Shown here piece by piece: positions 9,127 to 18,009 of a stretch of DNA of 23,447 bases; the stretch's first letter is position 1, and each line of letters opens with the position of its first letter. A program made the position numbers and the translations under genes. The notes below the pieces were generated by a model, which did no database searches, was not told the origin of the DNA, and saw only the letters and a program-made list of their open reading frames with translations. The DNA is from Thermomucor indicae-seudaticae. Taxonomy: Eukaryota > Mucoromycota > Mucoromycetes > Mucorales > Lichtheimiaceae. The stretch lies in NCBI GenBank assembly GCA_000787465.1, contig JSYX01000561.1, positions 1-23,447 on the forward strand, read 5' to 3'.

Positions 9127-10083
9127 CTAGTCTTTTCCAAGCTCTTCAGCCAACTCTTGGCCACGATGTTCTGCTGCAAACACGCCATCTTGAATGATTT
9201 GTCGAATGTTGGCAGCTTCCATGGACTTTAGAGCCGCTTCTGTAGTTCCATTTGGCGACGTGACTTTTTGACGCAGCGTTGCCAAGTCATCCTCTGATTC
9301 CAGTGCCATTCTCGCTGCTCCCAAACAAGTCTGCATCGTAAGTGCCTTTGCATCTTCGGGATCCAGGCCAGCTGCAACAGCCGCGTTTTCTAACCAGCAA
9401 CAGGTTTAATAATGATCCTCTTGTTGGATGGCGTAATAATGACACCTACGCATGGCTTCCATGAACAGGAAATAGTATGCAGGGCCACTTCCACTGAGGG
9501 CCGTGATCGTATCCATCAATTTCTCCTGCTGCACCCAACACACCTTTTTGGCAATCGAGCCCATGATGGTTTCTGCGAGCTGGCGTTGTTCGGTGCTCAC
9601 AGCCTCGACGGCATAAAGACCGACTGCACCTTCACCGATGAGTGCTGGCGTGTTTGGCATGCACCGGACAACCGGAATCTCTGCTGCTGCTGCATTGTTG
9701 TCCTTAAACCAGCGTGCAATATCCGTGGTCCGGATACCTGCTGCGATCGAAATGACCAAGACGTTCTCGGTTGTGGGCAATTCCAGTGTCTGCACAACAA
9801 GACGCATCACCTGCGGTTTGACGGCCAGAATGACGACCTGGGCTCCCCGGACGGCTTCATTGTTGTCGTGCGTGGCGGTGATCTCTGGGTATTTTTGCTG
9901 CATATAGCGGCGACGCTCTTGGACGGGTTCCGAATACCGAAGATGGGAGGCCGGGTGGCCGCTGGCGTACAGTCCACCGATGATGGCTTCGGCCATGTTG
10001 CCGGCGCCGACAAATGCTATAACAGGTCTATTACTATTGCTGGTGGTGGTGGACCCTGTCCGTTGTTGTGCAGTGGGAACCAT
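9127..10083 (-). CDS. PRO3: pyrroline-5-carboxylate reductase, 298 aa
   Basis: Exon 1 is 10083-9450, exon 2 is 9389-9127, with one 60-nt GT-AG intron. It catalyses the last step of proline synthesis, NAD(P)H reduction of 1-pyrroline-5-carboxylate. Seen: the Rossmann motif VGAGNMAEAIIGG (residues 25-37), AVKPQV, VVRCMPNTPA, and the family signature TALSGSGPAYYFLFMEAM just before the intron. The C-terminus has the dimerisation helices (SPNGTTEAALKSME). Length is close to the usual 270-290, with an N-terminal Ser/Thr/Asn-rich extension. An upstream in-frame ATG at 10170 exists, but its translation is hydrophobic from a pyrimidine tract, so 10083 is preferred. It is tandem with SDHAF2, and convergent with the Zn2Cys6 gene 160 bp away. 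Confidence 0.95.
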
Positions 10084-10247
10084 GAAAAGGGGAAAAAAAG
10101 AAAGAGAAAAGATGGATTGAATCAGAAGAAAAAAAATTTCGTCCCTTTCCGATAGATTTGCATGAGTCACAACAGACGTCTTGAAAAGATTTCCATTTTC
10201 ATTGGTTCGAACGAGGTAAGAAAGAAAGAAAGAAAGGAAGGATGAAT

Positions 10248-10721
10248 CTACAGATCAGGCATTCTAAGGACCTGCTTCTTCTCGTTTTTAGCGTGTTGGC
10301 GAATCATGTCGAGGACCTTGCTTTTCTGCCACTTTTCGGGCACGGGCTTCTTCTCGGTGGCCCAGTAAAAGATGTCCCAGTCGGGCTCATCGAGGAGCTT
10401 GTCGTACTCGTCGAGCTGTTCGAGGCTGAACGAGTCGAGATGCTGTTTGGCGAACGTGGAGAGCAAGAGGTCGGTCTCGAGGATGCCTCGTTTCCGCGAT
10501 TGGTACACGAGCCTAGCGCGTTTCTTTTCGATCGGCTCATTCGGACGAGGGATCGGCGGCAGATTCGGGTAGGGGCTGTCAATGTCCATTTGGGGCGCAT
10601 GGCGGATCGCCAGGTTCGGGTAGGGATCCTCTTTATTCCATAGCCGTGCTGATGTCGTCAATGGTCTTTTGCTGAGACGAGACAATGCTGTTAAACGTTG
10701 AATGGTGACGAATCTTTGCAT
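10248..10721 (-). CDS. SDH5: succinate dehydrogenase assembly factor 2, mitochondrial, 157 aa
   Basis: A single exon. It attaches FAD to the flavoprotein subunit of succinate dehydrogenase (complex II) in the mitochondrial matrix. Seen: an Arg/Ser/Thr-rich, acid-free N-terminus suited as a presequence ([20 protein letters not shown]), then the Sdh5 core [40 protein letters not shown], and a C-terminus rich in Lys. Length and motif order match the SDHAF2/Sdh5 family. It sits 164 bp upstream of the P5C reductase start and 147 bp downstream of the SMN stop, all on the same strand, each with its own presumed promoter. Confidence 0.95.
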   Translation of the reverse strand: MQRFVTIQRLTALSRLSKRPLTTSARLWNKEDPYPNLAIRHAPQMDIDSPYPNLPPIPRPNEPIEKKRARLVYQSRKRGILETDLLLSTFAKQHLDSFSLEQLDEYDKLLDEPDWDIFYWATEKKPVPEKWQKSKVLDMIRQHAKNEKKQVLRMPDL

Positions 10722-10868
10722 GGTGGGGTTTTTTGAGAGAAACGGACCAGGGCCCGCTCGAACTTCGGACTTTAAGACAGCGCCAACGTTGAGTTGGTTA
10801 TTTTTTTATTTTACAGTCGATAGATATCGTACAATGTCTTTTAGAAGTGCTTTGCATATGACAAAGGA

Positions 10869-11505
10869 CTACTGTGAGGACCGCAGTCCCTGATAATATC
10901 CAGTGTAGTAGCCACTGTAATACCAAGCCATGACCAAGTTTGTTAAATCTGTGTGGATGATGATGTTAGCAACAATACAGGTGACAGAAGGATGTAGCCA
11001 TATTACCAGAGGTGTCATCATCTTCTGGTGGTGGCTGTAGGTAATTATCTGCAGGGACACTTTCTCCTGCTGTCGGCTCCTCTGCCTCTGTGTCTTTATC
11101 ATTACGATTATGACGCGGTTTTCTTTACAAGGTCCGCTTCAGAGATCAAAAAACTTTCTTCTACCCCTTTTTTTTTCCCGTCTTACTTTGCTGCCGCGGG
11201 TGTGTTACTGAACGGAGGTTCATCCTCATTCGATGTGCCATGCAATCTCTTTGTTCAATGTCAGGCCACCACAACTTGACGAATGCGTATGAAAAGGGAG
11301 CAATTACCTTGTACTCCGCTAACGCCGCATCCCAGTGTTCAATAAGCTCAGTGTCATCCCAGGCATCTTCGTTCTGAACTTGGGGCGATTAGTGAGTTGG
11401 ATCGAGTCCGATTGCCGCCCAATGACTAACCCTGCCGTCGCTCGCGTTAAAGATGACCTCGCCAACTTGAGGGATCCATGGCTCCTCCTCGTCGTCAAAA
11501 GACAT
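10869..11505 (-). CDS. SMN1: survival motor neuron (SMN) homologue, 132 aa, five exons
   Basis: Exons are 11505-11431, 11373-11308, 11248-11187, 11122-11007 and 10948-10869, with GT-AG introns of 57, 59, 64 and 58 nt; the last has a perfect TGCTAAC branch site. SMN with Gemin2 loads Sm rings on spliceosomal snRNAs. Seen: the Gemin2-binding helix EDAWDDTELIEHWDAALAEY (residues 27-46), an acidic Pro-rich linker (LQPPPEDDDTS), and a C-terminal YG box AWYYSGYYTGYYQGL (114-128) used for oligomerisation. No Tudor domain is present, as in fission yeast Smn1. Each exon is short, so simple frame finding splits the gene; the three conserved blocks in order make the model convincing. Confidence 0.88.
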
Positions 11506-12008
11506 TGTATGGACCGAAAGAAAGACGGGTGGCTGAGTCATGCACCCTCCCTCAGTTTTTTCATGCAGCCCTTTGTATTGTCCCTGACCAAAGGGGGGGA
11601 CCGACATATTTTCTGCCAAACCAAATCTGACGTGGTAGCCATGCCTGGACTTTAGCCCGTTTGATTAGACTCAATGAGGTTCTATGGAAAGACCTTGATG
11701 CGCTCTTGTTTTCACTGGCAAAAGGACAAGATGCCCGAAAAGATGACTTGGGTCTGTAAGAACAACTTTATGGCGACAAGTACGTTTCAAAGCAAAGGGA
11801 GATGGGAGGGTTTGGCTCGTACATCCTTCAATCGGTGCAGTTCCCCATGCTCTCAGAGAGTTGAGTGATCTCTTGTAAACGGGCAATACTTAGTAGCCCC
11901 AATAAGACGCAGTTGAAACTGATAAGCGTAGCAGGTGATATATTCTATATAAATATGTTTTCGTAAAGAAGGTCTTTGGACTACCATTGTTGAACAAAAG
12001 TGCCCAAT

Positions 12009-12056
12009 GGCACGTACACAGTTAGTGACCAGTTACTGGGACTAATGGCACGTGCC
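12009..12056. repeat. imperfect inverted repeat with E-box
   Basis: The left arm begins GGCACGTACACAGTTAGTGA and ends CCAGT. The right arm is ACTGGGACTAATGGCACGTG plus CC. They pair across a one-base centre with small mismatches and bulges. The right arm contains the E-box CACGTG. It could be a hairpin or a dyad for a bHLH-type factor. Confidence 0.6.
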
Positions 12057-12419
12057 TTTGAGGCTGATCACTTTAAAGACGCTTAGACAAATTTGTCATT
12101 CCAAAATGAAACATGGGGGTGGGCGTATCACGTTATGCGCCCCTCCGGTTTGACCACACGTGCTGCGACTAATAGAAGAAGAAGAAGAGGACGACGACGA
12201 CGAGTAGTCGGTCAGGAACGAGAGCCGATTGCCTCGATGTTTTGTCGCAGAAGAGGATGGACAGAAATCAGAAAACGGGAGTTCAAATCCCGAACGCTCG
12301 AAGAAAAGCTGTTGCAGCTAGCTCGGTTTCGCCCAGCCAGACCATTTCTACATAGAACAGCCAAGAAAAACCGTAATATAGCCGGCCTTTTCGGTCAGGC
12401 GCTGCACTGGGACAATTGA

Positions 12420-12443
12420 ATATATATATATATATATATATAT
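12420..12443. repeat. (TA)12 microsatellite
   Basis: Uninterrupted TA dinucleotides in the gene-poor gap. Confidence 0.9.
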
Positions 12444-13113
12444 GCCAGCTGGAAAATCAGGCAGACAAAGTTAGAGTTTTTGAGTACGACAGCTCGGATT
12501 TGTCGAGTTCATCGATTTCCCCTATTGTATTACGTGCACTGGTGGTGTATTTGCCTGATGCATGGGCATAGGGATCACACCATTTCATTTCATTTTTGAA
12601 ATCCGAACACCTTAACTGCATTAAGCTATCGAGGGGCGTTAGTGCAACCGCAAGCCTCGTGCGCGCTCTGGTAACAAAAACGTGATGGTATGGCACTCGA
12701 TCCTTTCAGTTGTAGTTAGCCTGGTTGCTTTGCAGTGGGTACAATGATGATGCAGGGTCCGAGAGGGAAAAGGGTTGCTTTTGGGGAAATGATAGGACGG
12801 GTCTGTAGTAGCGAATAGTATATAGATCGAGTCCATCTCATCGTCTGTGCTACCCCGGACAAGAAAGCTCACGTTCGCTCCCCACGCCCAATTTCACTAT
12901 TCTGCTGAAATGTGTGACGAACGGACAATCAGGAAACCCGACGCTACTTTTTTGAACGACATCGCGCGGATGCAACCGCTTGTTCCACAAGTTGGTGCCC
13001 TCAAGGATCGTCCCGCAAACTATTACTATCATCGGGAAATGATGCACTTATAATTGCCCCCTCCGCACCTCTGATTTCTTCCCTTCCTCTCTTTCTTTTT
13101 TCTCTTGAACTCA

Positions 13114-13140
13114 ATGCTTCATCATCATCATCATCCATGA
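13114..13140 (+). promoter_or_regulatory. short uORF overlapping the 7TM start codon
   Basis: ATG CTT, five CAT codons, CCA, TGA encodes MLHHHHHP. Its TGA overlaps the ATG of the main frame as ATGA. If the transcript includes it, this would be a termination-reinitiation arrangement. The upstream CT-rich stretch (13075-13105) is where transcription may start, so inclusion is plausible but unproved. Confidence 0.45.
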
Positions 13141-14855
13141 TCAACCCGGACGGCGTTCAATCCACGTTTTGGCGGATATGCAATGATGAGGGCGTGTGCC
13201 ATTGCGACTGGCGTCTGACGCTGGGCGACTGCGAGGAGGATGTGCCGATGCGGATCATTTACATTATCAATGCGGTTCTGTCGGGCTTGGGCTCAGCATT
13301 TGGTAAGAAGATCTTTGCGGCTGGGCGCCCCACGACTCACCTCTGATGCATCATTGACGATTGTTAATCAATCATAGCCGTGATCCTCGTCGCTTATCGT
13401 GTCCATTACAGAAGACAGCAGATCTTTGATTGCCGGACTCCGACTGGCTTTGTGCGCCCCAAACCGATAGAGGCCATGTTGTTCATGGCCATTTGGTTCA
13501 ACTTGCGTATGTGTCTGTCTGTCATGCGCAATCCATTCTCTGTCTTACATGGTTCTATCTAGTCAGAATGATACAAGCCATTATAGCCGTTACGGATGCT
13601 GCACCCAACCCGATCTTTCGGTCATGCAAGTACTACGTTCTTTCAATGTTTGGGGACAGCGAATAACACTTGCGTATAGTTATCTACGAGTTTCCGTGGC
13701 AATTCGGCATTGCATGTCTGACATGCTATGTGTTTGGCATTGCCCATACAGTTGCCGATGTAAGCATGATCTGATAGATGCGTCTGTTCCAAGAACTCAC
13801 TAGGCGGTTTTATAGAGTAGCAAGAGGATCTACAACGCGTGGTTTCAGTCGCCCGTGTCGATCGACATTATCTTCACCGGCTTTCTATTAGCGCCGTTCG
13901 TGACGAACAACATTTGCTCGATTGCGGCCGGGGTGTACGCACAGCGCGGCGAGAACCACGTCGCGGCGCAATTCACGCATGCGCTGTACTACTTCTGGAC
14001 GATCTACTGCGGCTCGCTTGGGTTCCTGATCCTTGTGGCGGGTATCCGTCTGTTGCGACTGCTGAAGCATCATCTGCGGATGCAGCACGACCTACGCGTG
14101 AATATCGCGAAGATCAAGACGGGCGTGTTCAAGGTCAAGGCGATTATGGTGGTCGGATGCCTGTGTCTGTGGGTGTTTGCGTTTGTGCTGTGCATGTACG
14201 GCGTGTTTCGGGGCCCGATCACGCTCAACACAGGCTTGAATTTGGCGATTTCATCGGTGTGGACGTATGATGGCGCTGTTGCGACGCTGCTGATCGAAAC
14301 CGCGTTGATCCTAAAGTATGTCCTTATGAATTCGTTCCCGTCTTCTTACGTACTATACTCAGACTTGCGCTGTTTCTTAGCCCACGCATGAAAGCGACGC
14401 TGGCAATCTCAGGCGTCAGTTCGGGCTCCCGGTCCGATCCCGCAGGTCAGAATTCGTCGACAATGGCAACCACGATCGACCGGCACAATTTGACGTTCAC
14501 CATGGAGACCGCGACCGTCACGCATTCCGTGCACAAATGGGAAAGCCAGCCCGAGGAAGAGAGCAGCCTGCCGCGGTACTCGATTAGCGACATATCTATG
14601 GATATCCTAAAGAACGGACCGGCCCACTTTTACTATGGCCACGAGTCAAAGCCACGTGAGATCGAACAGGACCAGTTGAACTACAATGCGACCACGGGCC
14701 AGATCCGTGCACCACCGCGTCCACCCGCAGACGATTATCACCAGCGACGTCATGGCGGCGCCGCCGCCGATTCGTTTATCATGGGCACCACCAATGACTC
14801 GACCATCTCCTCAGCCCATCTCATAGGATCCCATGGATTCGCAAGTCCCCCTTAA
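13137..14855 (+). CDS. orphan seven-transmembrane receptor-like protein, 476 aa
   Basis: Exons are 13137-13302, 13378-13506, 13563-13625, 13680-13759, 13816-14315 and 14363-14855; intron 3 is GC-AG. Seen: a 37-residue N-terminus with four Cys (15, 21, 23, 32) and no signal peptide. Seven hydrophobic segments follow, near residues 39-64, 86-108, 120-145, 160-190, 200-225, 245-265 and 280-315, including IIYIINAVLSGLGSAF, FGIACLTCYVFGIAHTVA, IMVVGCLCLWVFAFVLCMYG and LLIETALILKLALFLSP. A polar tail of about 155 residues rich in Ser, Thr and His comes last. Seven segments with basic loops (VHYRRQQ, RLLRLLKHHLRMQHDLR) suggest a GPCR-like topology. No known receptor family was recognised, and transporter-like alternatives remain open. 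A uORF abuts the start. Confidence 0.75.
13626..13679 (+). other. GC-AG intron of the 7TM gene
   Basis: The donor is GCAAGT and the acceptor is GCGTATAG; 54 nt. It joins NPIFRS to FIYEFPWQFG in phase 1. The GT two bases inside would shift the frame away from the third membrane segment. Confidence 0.72.
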
Positions 14856-14959
14856 CTCATTGCACGCTTAATTACTTGGTACCTATCTATACTACATCCA
14901 TTCTATTCGTAATCCCCTTCTTTTTGTGCGTGTGTGTGCGGACTGGACCAACACAGCTT

Positions 14960-14965
14960 TTTATT
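14960..14965 (-). terminator. polyadenylation signal AATAAA of RPS13
   Basis: AATAAA on the minus strand, 25 nt beyond the RPS13 stop, in the 134-bp gap before the 7TM gene stop. Confidence 0.55.
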
Positions 14966-14989
14966 TTAATAAAATTAAAGACGGCACAC

Positions 14990-15639
14990 TTAGGCAACCA
15001 GGGCCGAAGCAGTGGCAGATTCGTACTTCCAGTTGGGAGGAAGCTGGCCAGAGGTCTTGTAGTAGCGAGCAAGACGGTGAATACGCGACTCGACAAGAAT
15101 GAGGCGGTACTTGCTGTCCTTGTCCTTGCGGTTGCGCTCAAGGTGCTTGCGAATGGTGACGGCCTTCTTGATCAGGTGGTACAGATCTTCAGGGATCTCG
15201 GGTGCAAGACCTTTAATATCTTGTGAGCCTATGTATTCTATAGACAAGTAGAAACCTTGTATTTCTTACCGTTGCTCTTCAAGATACGCAGAATCTTGTT
15301 GCCGGTCACGCTCTTGACCTGAGGAATACCGTGCGAATCACGAAGAATAACACCAATCTGGGAAGGCGACAGACCCTTCTTGGCGTTCTTGCAAATCATG
15401 TCAACGACTTCCTCGGCAGAGGTCTAGAAGGTTTGTTTTTTTGGGGGCTTAGTTGATTGCGTTAGGGCGCGCGATCGATCGATCGACGAGATACCTTCAA
15501 CCACGAGGGAGGCGAGCGACGGTAAGGGAGGGCACTGCCCGAGATACCCTTGCCACGAGTGTACTGGTGTAATACGGTTTTACTTAATATCACGCCAAAA
15601 CCCAAATATTCATCTTGATTCATTTACCATACGACCCAT
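14990..15639 (-). CDS. RPS13: 40S ribosomal protein S13 (uS15), 151 aa
   Basis: Exons are 15639-15628 (only 12 nt, MGRM), 15563-15495, 15423-15270 and 15210-14990, with three GT-AG introns of 64, 70 and 59 nt. It is a structural protein of the small ribosomal subunit. Seen: [60 protein letters not shown], and the uS15 core [20 protein letters not shown]. The length, 151 residues, is the usual eukaryotic size. The four-codon first exon followed directly by an intron is typical of fungal ribosomal protein genes. It shares a 137-bp divergent upstream region with the CCA-adding enzyme. Confidence 0.97.
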
Positions 15640-15776
15640 TTTGAACTACGTTATCTTTTAAGCAAGTGGGAAGAAAGAGAGAGAACAAGAGTGGACGGGG
15701 CATCTGGAAAAATTTGAAGCACTCCTGTCACATGGAGGGCGGAGGGGAGCAAAGCCACAGAGAGGCCCCGTAATTC
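15640..15776. promoter_or_regulatory. bidirectional promoter region of RPS13 and CCA1
   Basis: Only 137 bp separate the two divergent start codons. The sequence contains an AG-rich tract (GAAAGAGAGAGAACAAGAG) and a G-rich stretch near 15731-15750. No TATA box stands out. A ribosomal protein and a tRNA maturation enzyme are thus likely to share regulatory DNA. Confidence 0.55.
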
Positions 15777-17565
15777 ATGCTACTGTCGACGAGAACGTAT
15801 ACGTGCGTGCGAGCCATTAGCAGGCCATTGTACACGAGAATAAGGCAATATCGAACCAAGATGAGCGATTCGATGCAGGTGGATAGCGAGCGATGCTACG
15901 GGACGGCGAAAAACGGCGCCAAGATGCGAGTGTTGTTATCTGGGAGGGAGTCTCAGATCTGCGATCTGCTCCGGAGCGTGTCTGATTTCCTTGTGAATGA
16001 GCGACCGGACCTTCCGCGGATTGAGCCGCGTATTGCTGGCGGCTGGGTCCGTGACAAGGTAGTTCCATGTAGGCCCGAATGGTCCTGTTTTGCGCGGCGT
16101 CCTGACCTTTGTTTTCAAGCTGCTCGGTAAAAAATGTAACGATTTGGACGTGGCGATCAACGACATGATGGGATACGAGTTTGCGCAGTATATCAACAAG
16201 TATCTGGAGAGGTCCGGACAGGCGACCAAGTCGATTTCAAAGATTGAGAGCAATCCGGCCAAGTCCAAGCACCTGGAGACGGCCACGACAAGGTTGTTTG
16301 GCTTGGAAATCGATTTTGCCAATCTGCGAACCGAAGAATATAGCGAAGACAGTCGTATTCCATCCAAAATTGTATGTAGGTCCCCTGCCTCCGCCTTGGC
16401 TGCAATAAGTTCTTTATCGTTTTAACCATTTTGGCGCGCCAGACGTTTGGTAGTCCTTTGCAGGATGCGTATCGCAGAGATATTACGATCAACAGTCTGT
16501 TCTATAATGTGATTACGCGTACCGTCGAGGATTTCACGGAAAAGGTTTGGTTTGGTTGATGATGAGCGCAGCTGGATGTCTGTCTGTCTGTGTGAAAGCT
16601 GCTGACGTGTGTGTGTTATAGGGGCTTCGTGATCTGCAGGATGGGTTGATCCGTACCCCACTGAAACCGTTCGAGACGTTCAAGGACGATCCACTGCGGG
16701 TCCTGCGATGTGTCCGATTCGCGAGCCGGTTTGGGTTTGAGCTCGTGCCGGAGCTGGTGGAGGCAGCCAAGAATCAAGTGATTCGAGAGGCACTGCAGTC
16801 TAAAATAAGCAGGGAACGGGTCGGGACCGAACTTTCCAAGATGCTGACTGGACCGTCACCGTTGATGGCCGTCCAGTTACTGCATCGTCTGGGCTTATAT
16901 GATGTTGTGTTTATCCGTCCGGATAACGCGTCCGGGACGGTCCAAGACTCGCTTGTTGCGGTCAAAGCCGTAGGAGCTGTTCGGTGGTAAAGTATCGAGG
17001 AGAGGACAAGCTTGATCCATTCATTGATTTATGATGAGACAGGCTTTCGTTGAATGTGCCGAGCTTAAAGTTGTCGTCACCTGAAGAATCTCGAATCGTC
17101 CATCTTTCGGCATGCCTTATACCCTTCCTCGACGTCACTTGTGATATTAAAAACCGACCGGCGCCTGCAGTGCAGTTGGTCATCCGAGATTCAATAAAGG
17201 TATGTGTACAAGTGGTTTTCGTTCCTATTCGCAGTGCAGCATGGCTGACTGGTTTTTTCTCGCAGGGCACGAATGCTGATAGCAACACTGTTTCCACACT
17301 GTTCAGTGCCATCAAACGATATCAAGAAGCCGTGGCAAAGAATGCCGAATCCAGCATATCCCGGAGTGATCTCGGTACATTTATTTTGTGTATTTAGCAG
17401 CAGCAGCAAGTGCTCAATGTTTGTTTCTTATAGGAATGCTGATCAAAGACTTGGGTAGCCTTTGGACAACAGGATTAAAGGTCTCGCTGGTACAAGAACT
17501 TGTTACGAAATACCGCGAGTTACCTTGGGATGAGCCAGATGTACTGCCAGGTACGTAAAATATAT

Positions 17566-17613
<48 letters not shown>

Positions 17614-17977
17614 ATTATAATAGAAGACTCTAACTATTTATTTAGAAGGAGTCGCGTCCGATGTCTGCGCAAAATATGTTGCTTTGGCAGATAAAGCGAC
17701 AGAATATGACATCACAGACTGTTACAAGTGGAAACCCTTGATCGATGTGAGTATAATTTCGGTCAGTGTGGGAGCGAGGATTCTCCATATCTCATCATCA
17801 TGTGGGGAAAAAAAGGGAAAACGGTTAGCGGACATGCTAGGTATCAAACCTGGTCCAGCCATCAGACAGCTACTTACGGAACAGTTGAGATGGCGACTGG
17901 AGAATCCTGAAGGCACTGTAGCAGATTGCGAAGAAGTGATGAAAAAGTACTGGCAAAGCCAATCAGCAGCAGAGTAA
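15777..17977 (+). CDS. CCA1: CCA-adding tRNA nucleotidyltransferase, 548 aa, nine exons
   Basis: Exons are 15777-16058, 16120-16371, 16443-16544, 16622-16986, 17043-17199, 17266-17374, 17434-17550, 17646-17746 and 17816-17977; all introns are GT-AG. It adds the 3' CCA of tRNAs from CTP and ATP. Seen: the class II catalytic motif GGWVRDKLLG (residues 88-97) with the metal-binding pair in NDLDVAIND (Asp102, Asp104), RRDITINSLFYN, and DDPLRVLRCVRFASRFGF. The C-terminal part is helical. Length matches yeast Cca1 (546). The first 28 residues lack acids and are rich in Arg, Ser and Thr, like a mitochondrial presequence. A second ATG at 15861 (MSDSMQVDSE) could give a nuclear/cytosolic form. Intron 7 contains a long GT repeat. 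Confidence 0.95.
17571..17608. repeat. (GT)19 microsatellite in CCA1 intron 7
   Basis: A 38-bp GT run between donor and acceptor. This intron, at 95 nt, is the longest in the window because of the repeat. Confidence 0.92.
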
Positions 17978-17989
17978 ACCACCAATTTT

Positions 17990-17995
17990 AATAAA
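17990..17995 (+). terminator. polyadenylation signal AATAAA of CCA1
   Basis: AATAAA lies 12 nt after the CCA1 stop and 14 nt before the end of the convergent U5-40K coding region, so the two transcripts probably overlap at their 3' ends. Confidence 0.55.
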
Positions 17996-18009
17996 AGCAA
18001 ATTCACTTT

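Larger units (their letters stand above)
11506..13113. other. 1.6-kb gene-poor gap
   Basis: No recognised gene on either strand. It holds an imperfect inverted repeat (12009-12056), a TA microsatellite (12420-12443), an Arg-rich plus-strand frame without a good start (12093-12419), and a plus-strand frame without ATG at 12847-13053. The right end is CT-rich and probably the core promoter of the 7TM gene. Confidence 0.4.

Noticed and set aside
9412..10155. 247-codon open frame on the plus strand
   Set aside because: It lies exactly opposite the pyrroline-5-carboxylate reductase gene, is Cys/His/Asp-rich without domain structure, and is a shadow of that gene's codon use.
10084..10170. N-terminal extension of the P5C reductase from an upstream ATG at 10170
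   Set aside because: The extra residues are mostly a translated pyrimidine tract (FFLLIQSIFSLSFFPLF), and the ATG at 10083 gives the normal family length. It is kept only as a remote alternative.
12275..12295. tRNA T-arm-like sequence (GAGTTCAAATCCCG)
   Set aside because: The seven-base loop looks right, but the flanking five-base stems pair poorly, and no acceptor stem, D-arm or A box lies at the required distance.
12093..12419. Arg-rich plus-strand open frame (about 108 codons)
   Set aside because: It lacks an ATG at its 5' end, and the Arg run comes from GAA/GAC trinucleotide repeats. No homology is recognised.
15211..15627. Possible snoRNAs in the RPS13 introns
   Set aside because: RPS13 introns host U14 in vertebrates, but these introns are only 59-70 nt. 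They show no convincing C box plus D box pair with a terminal stem.
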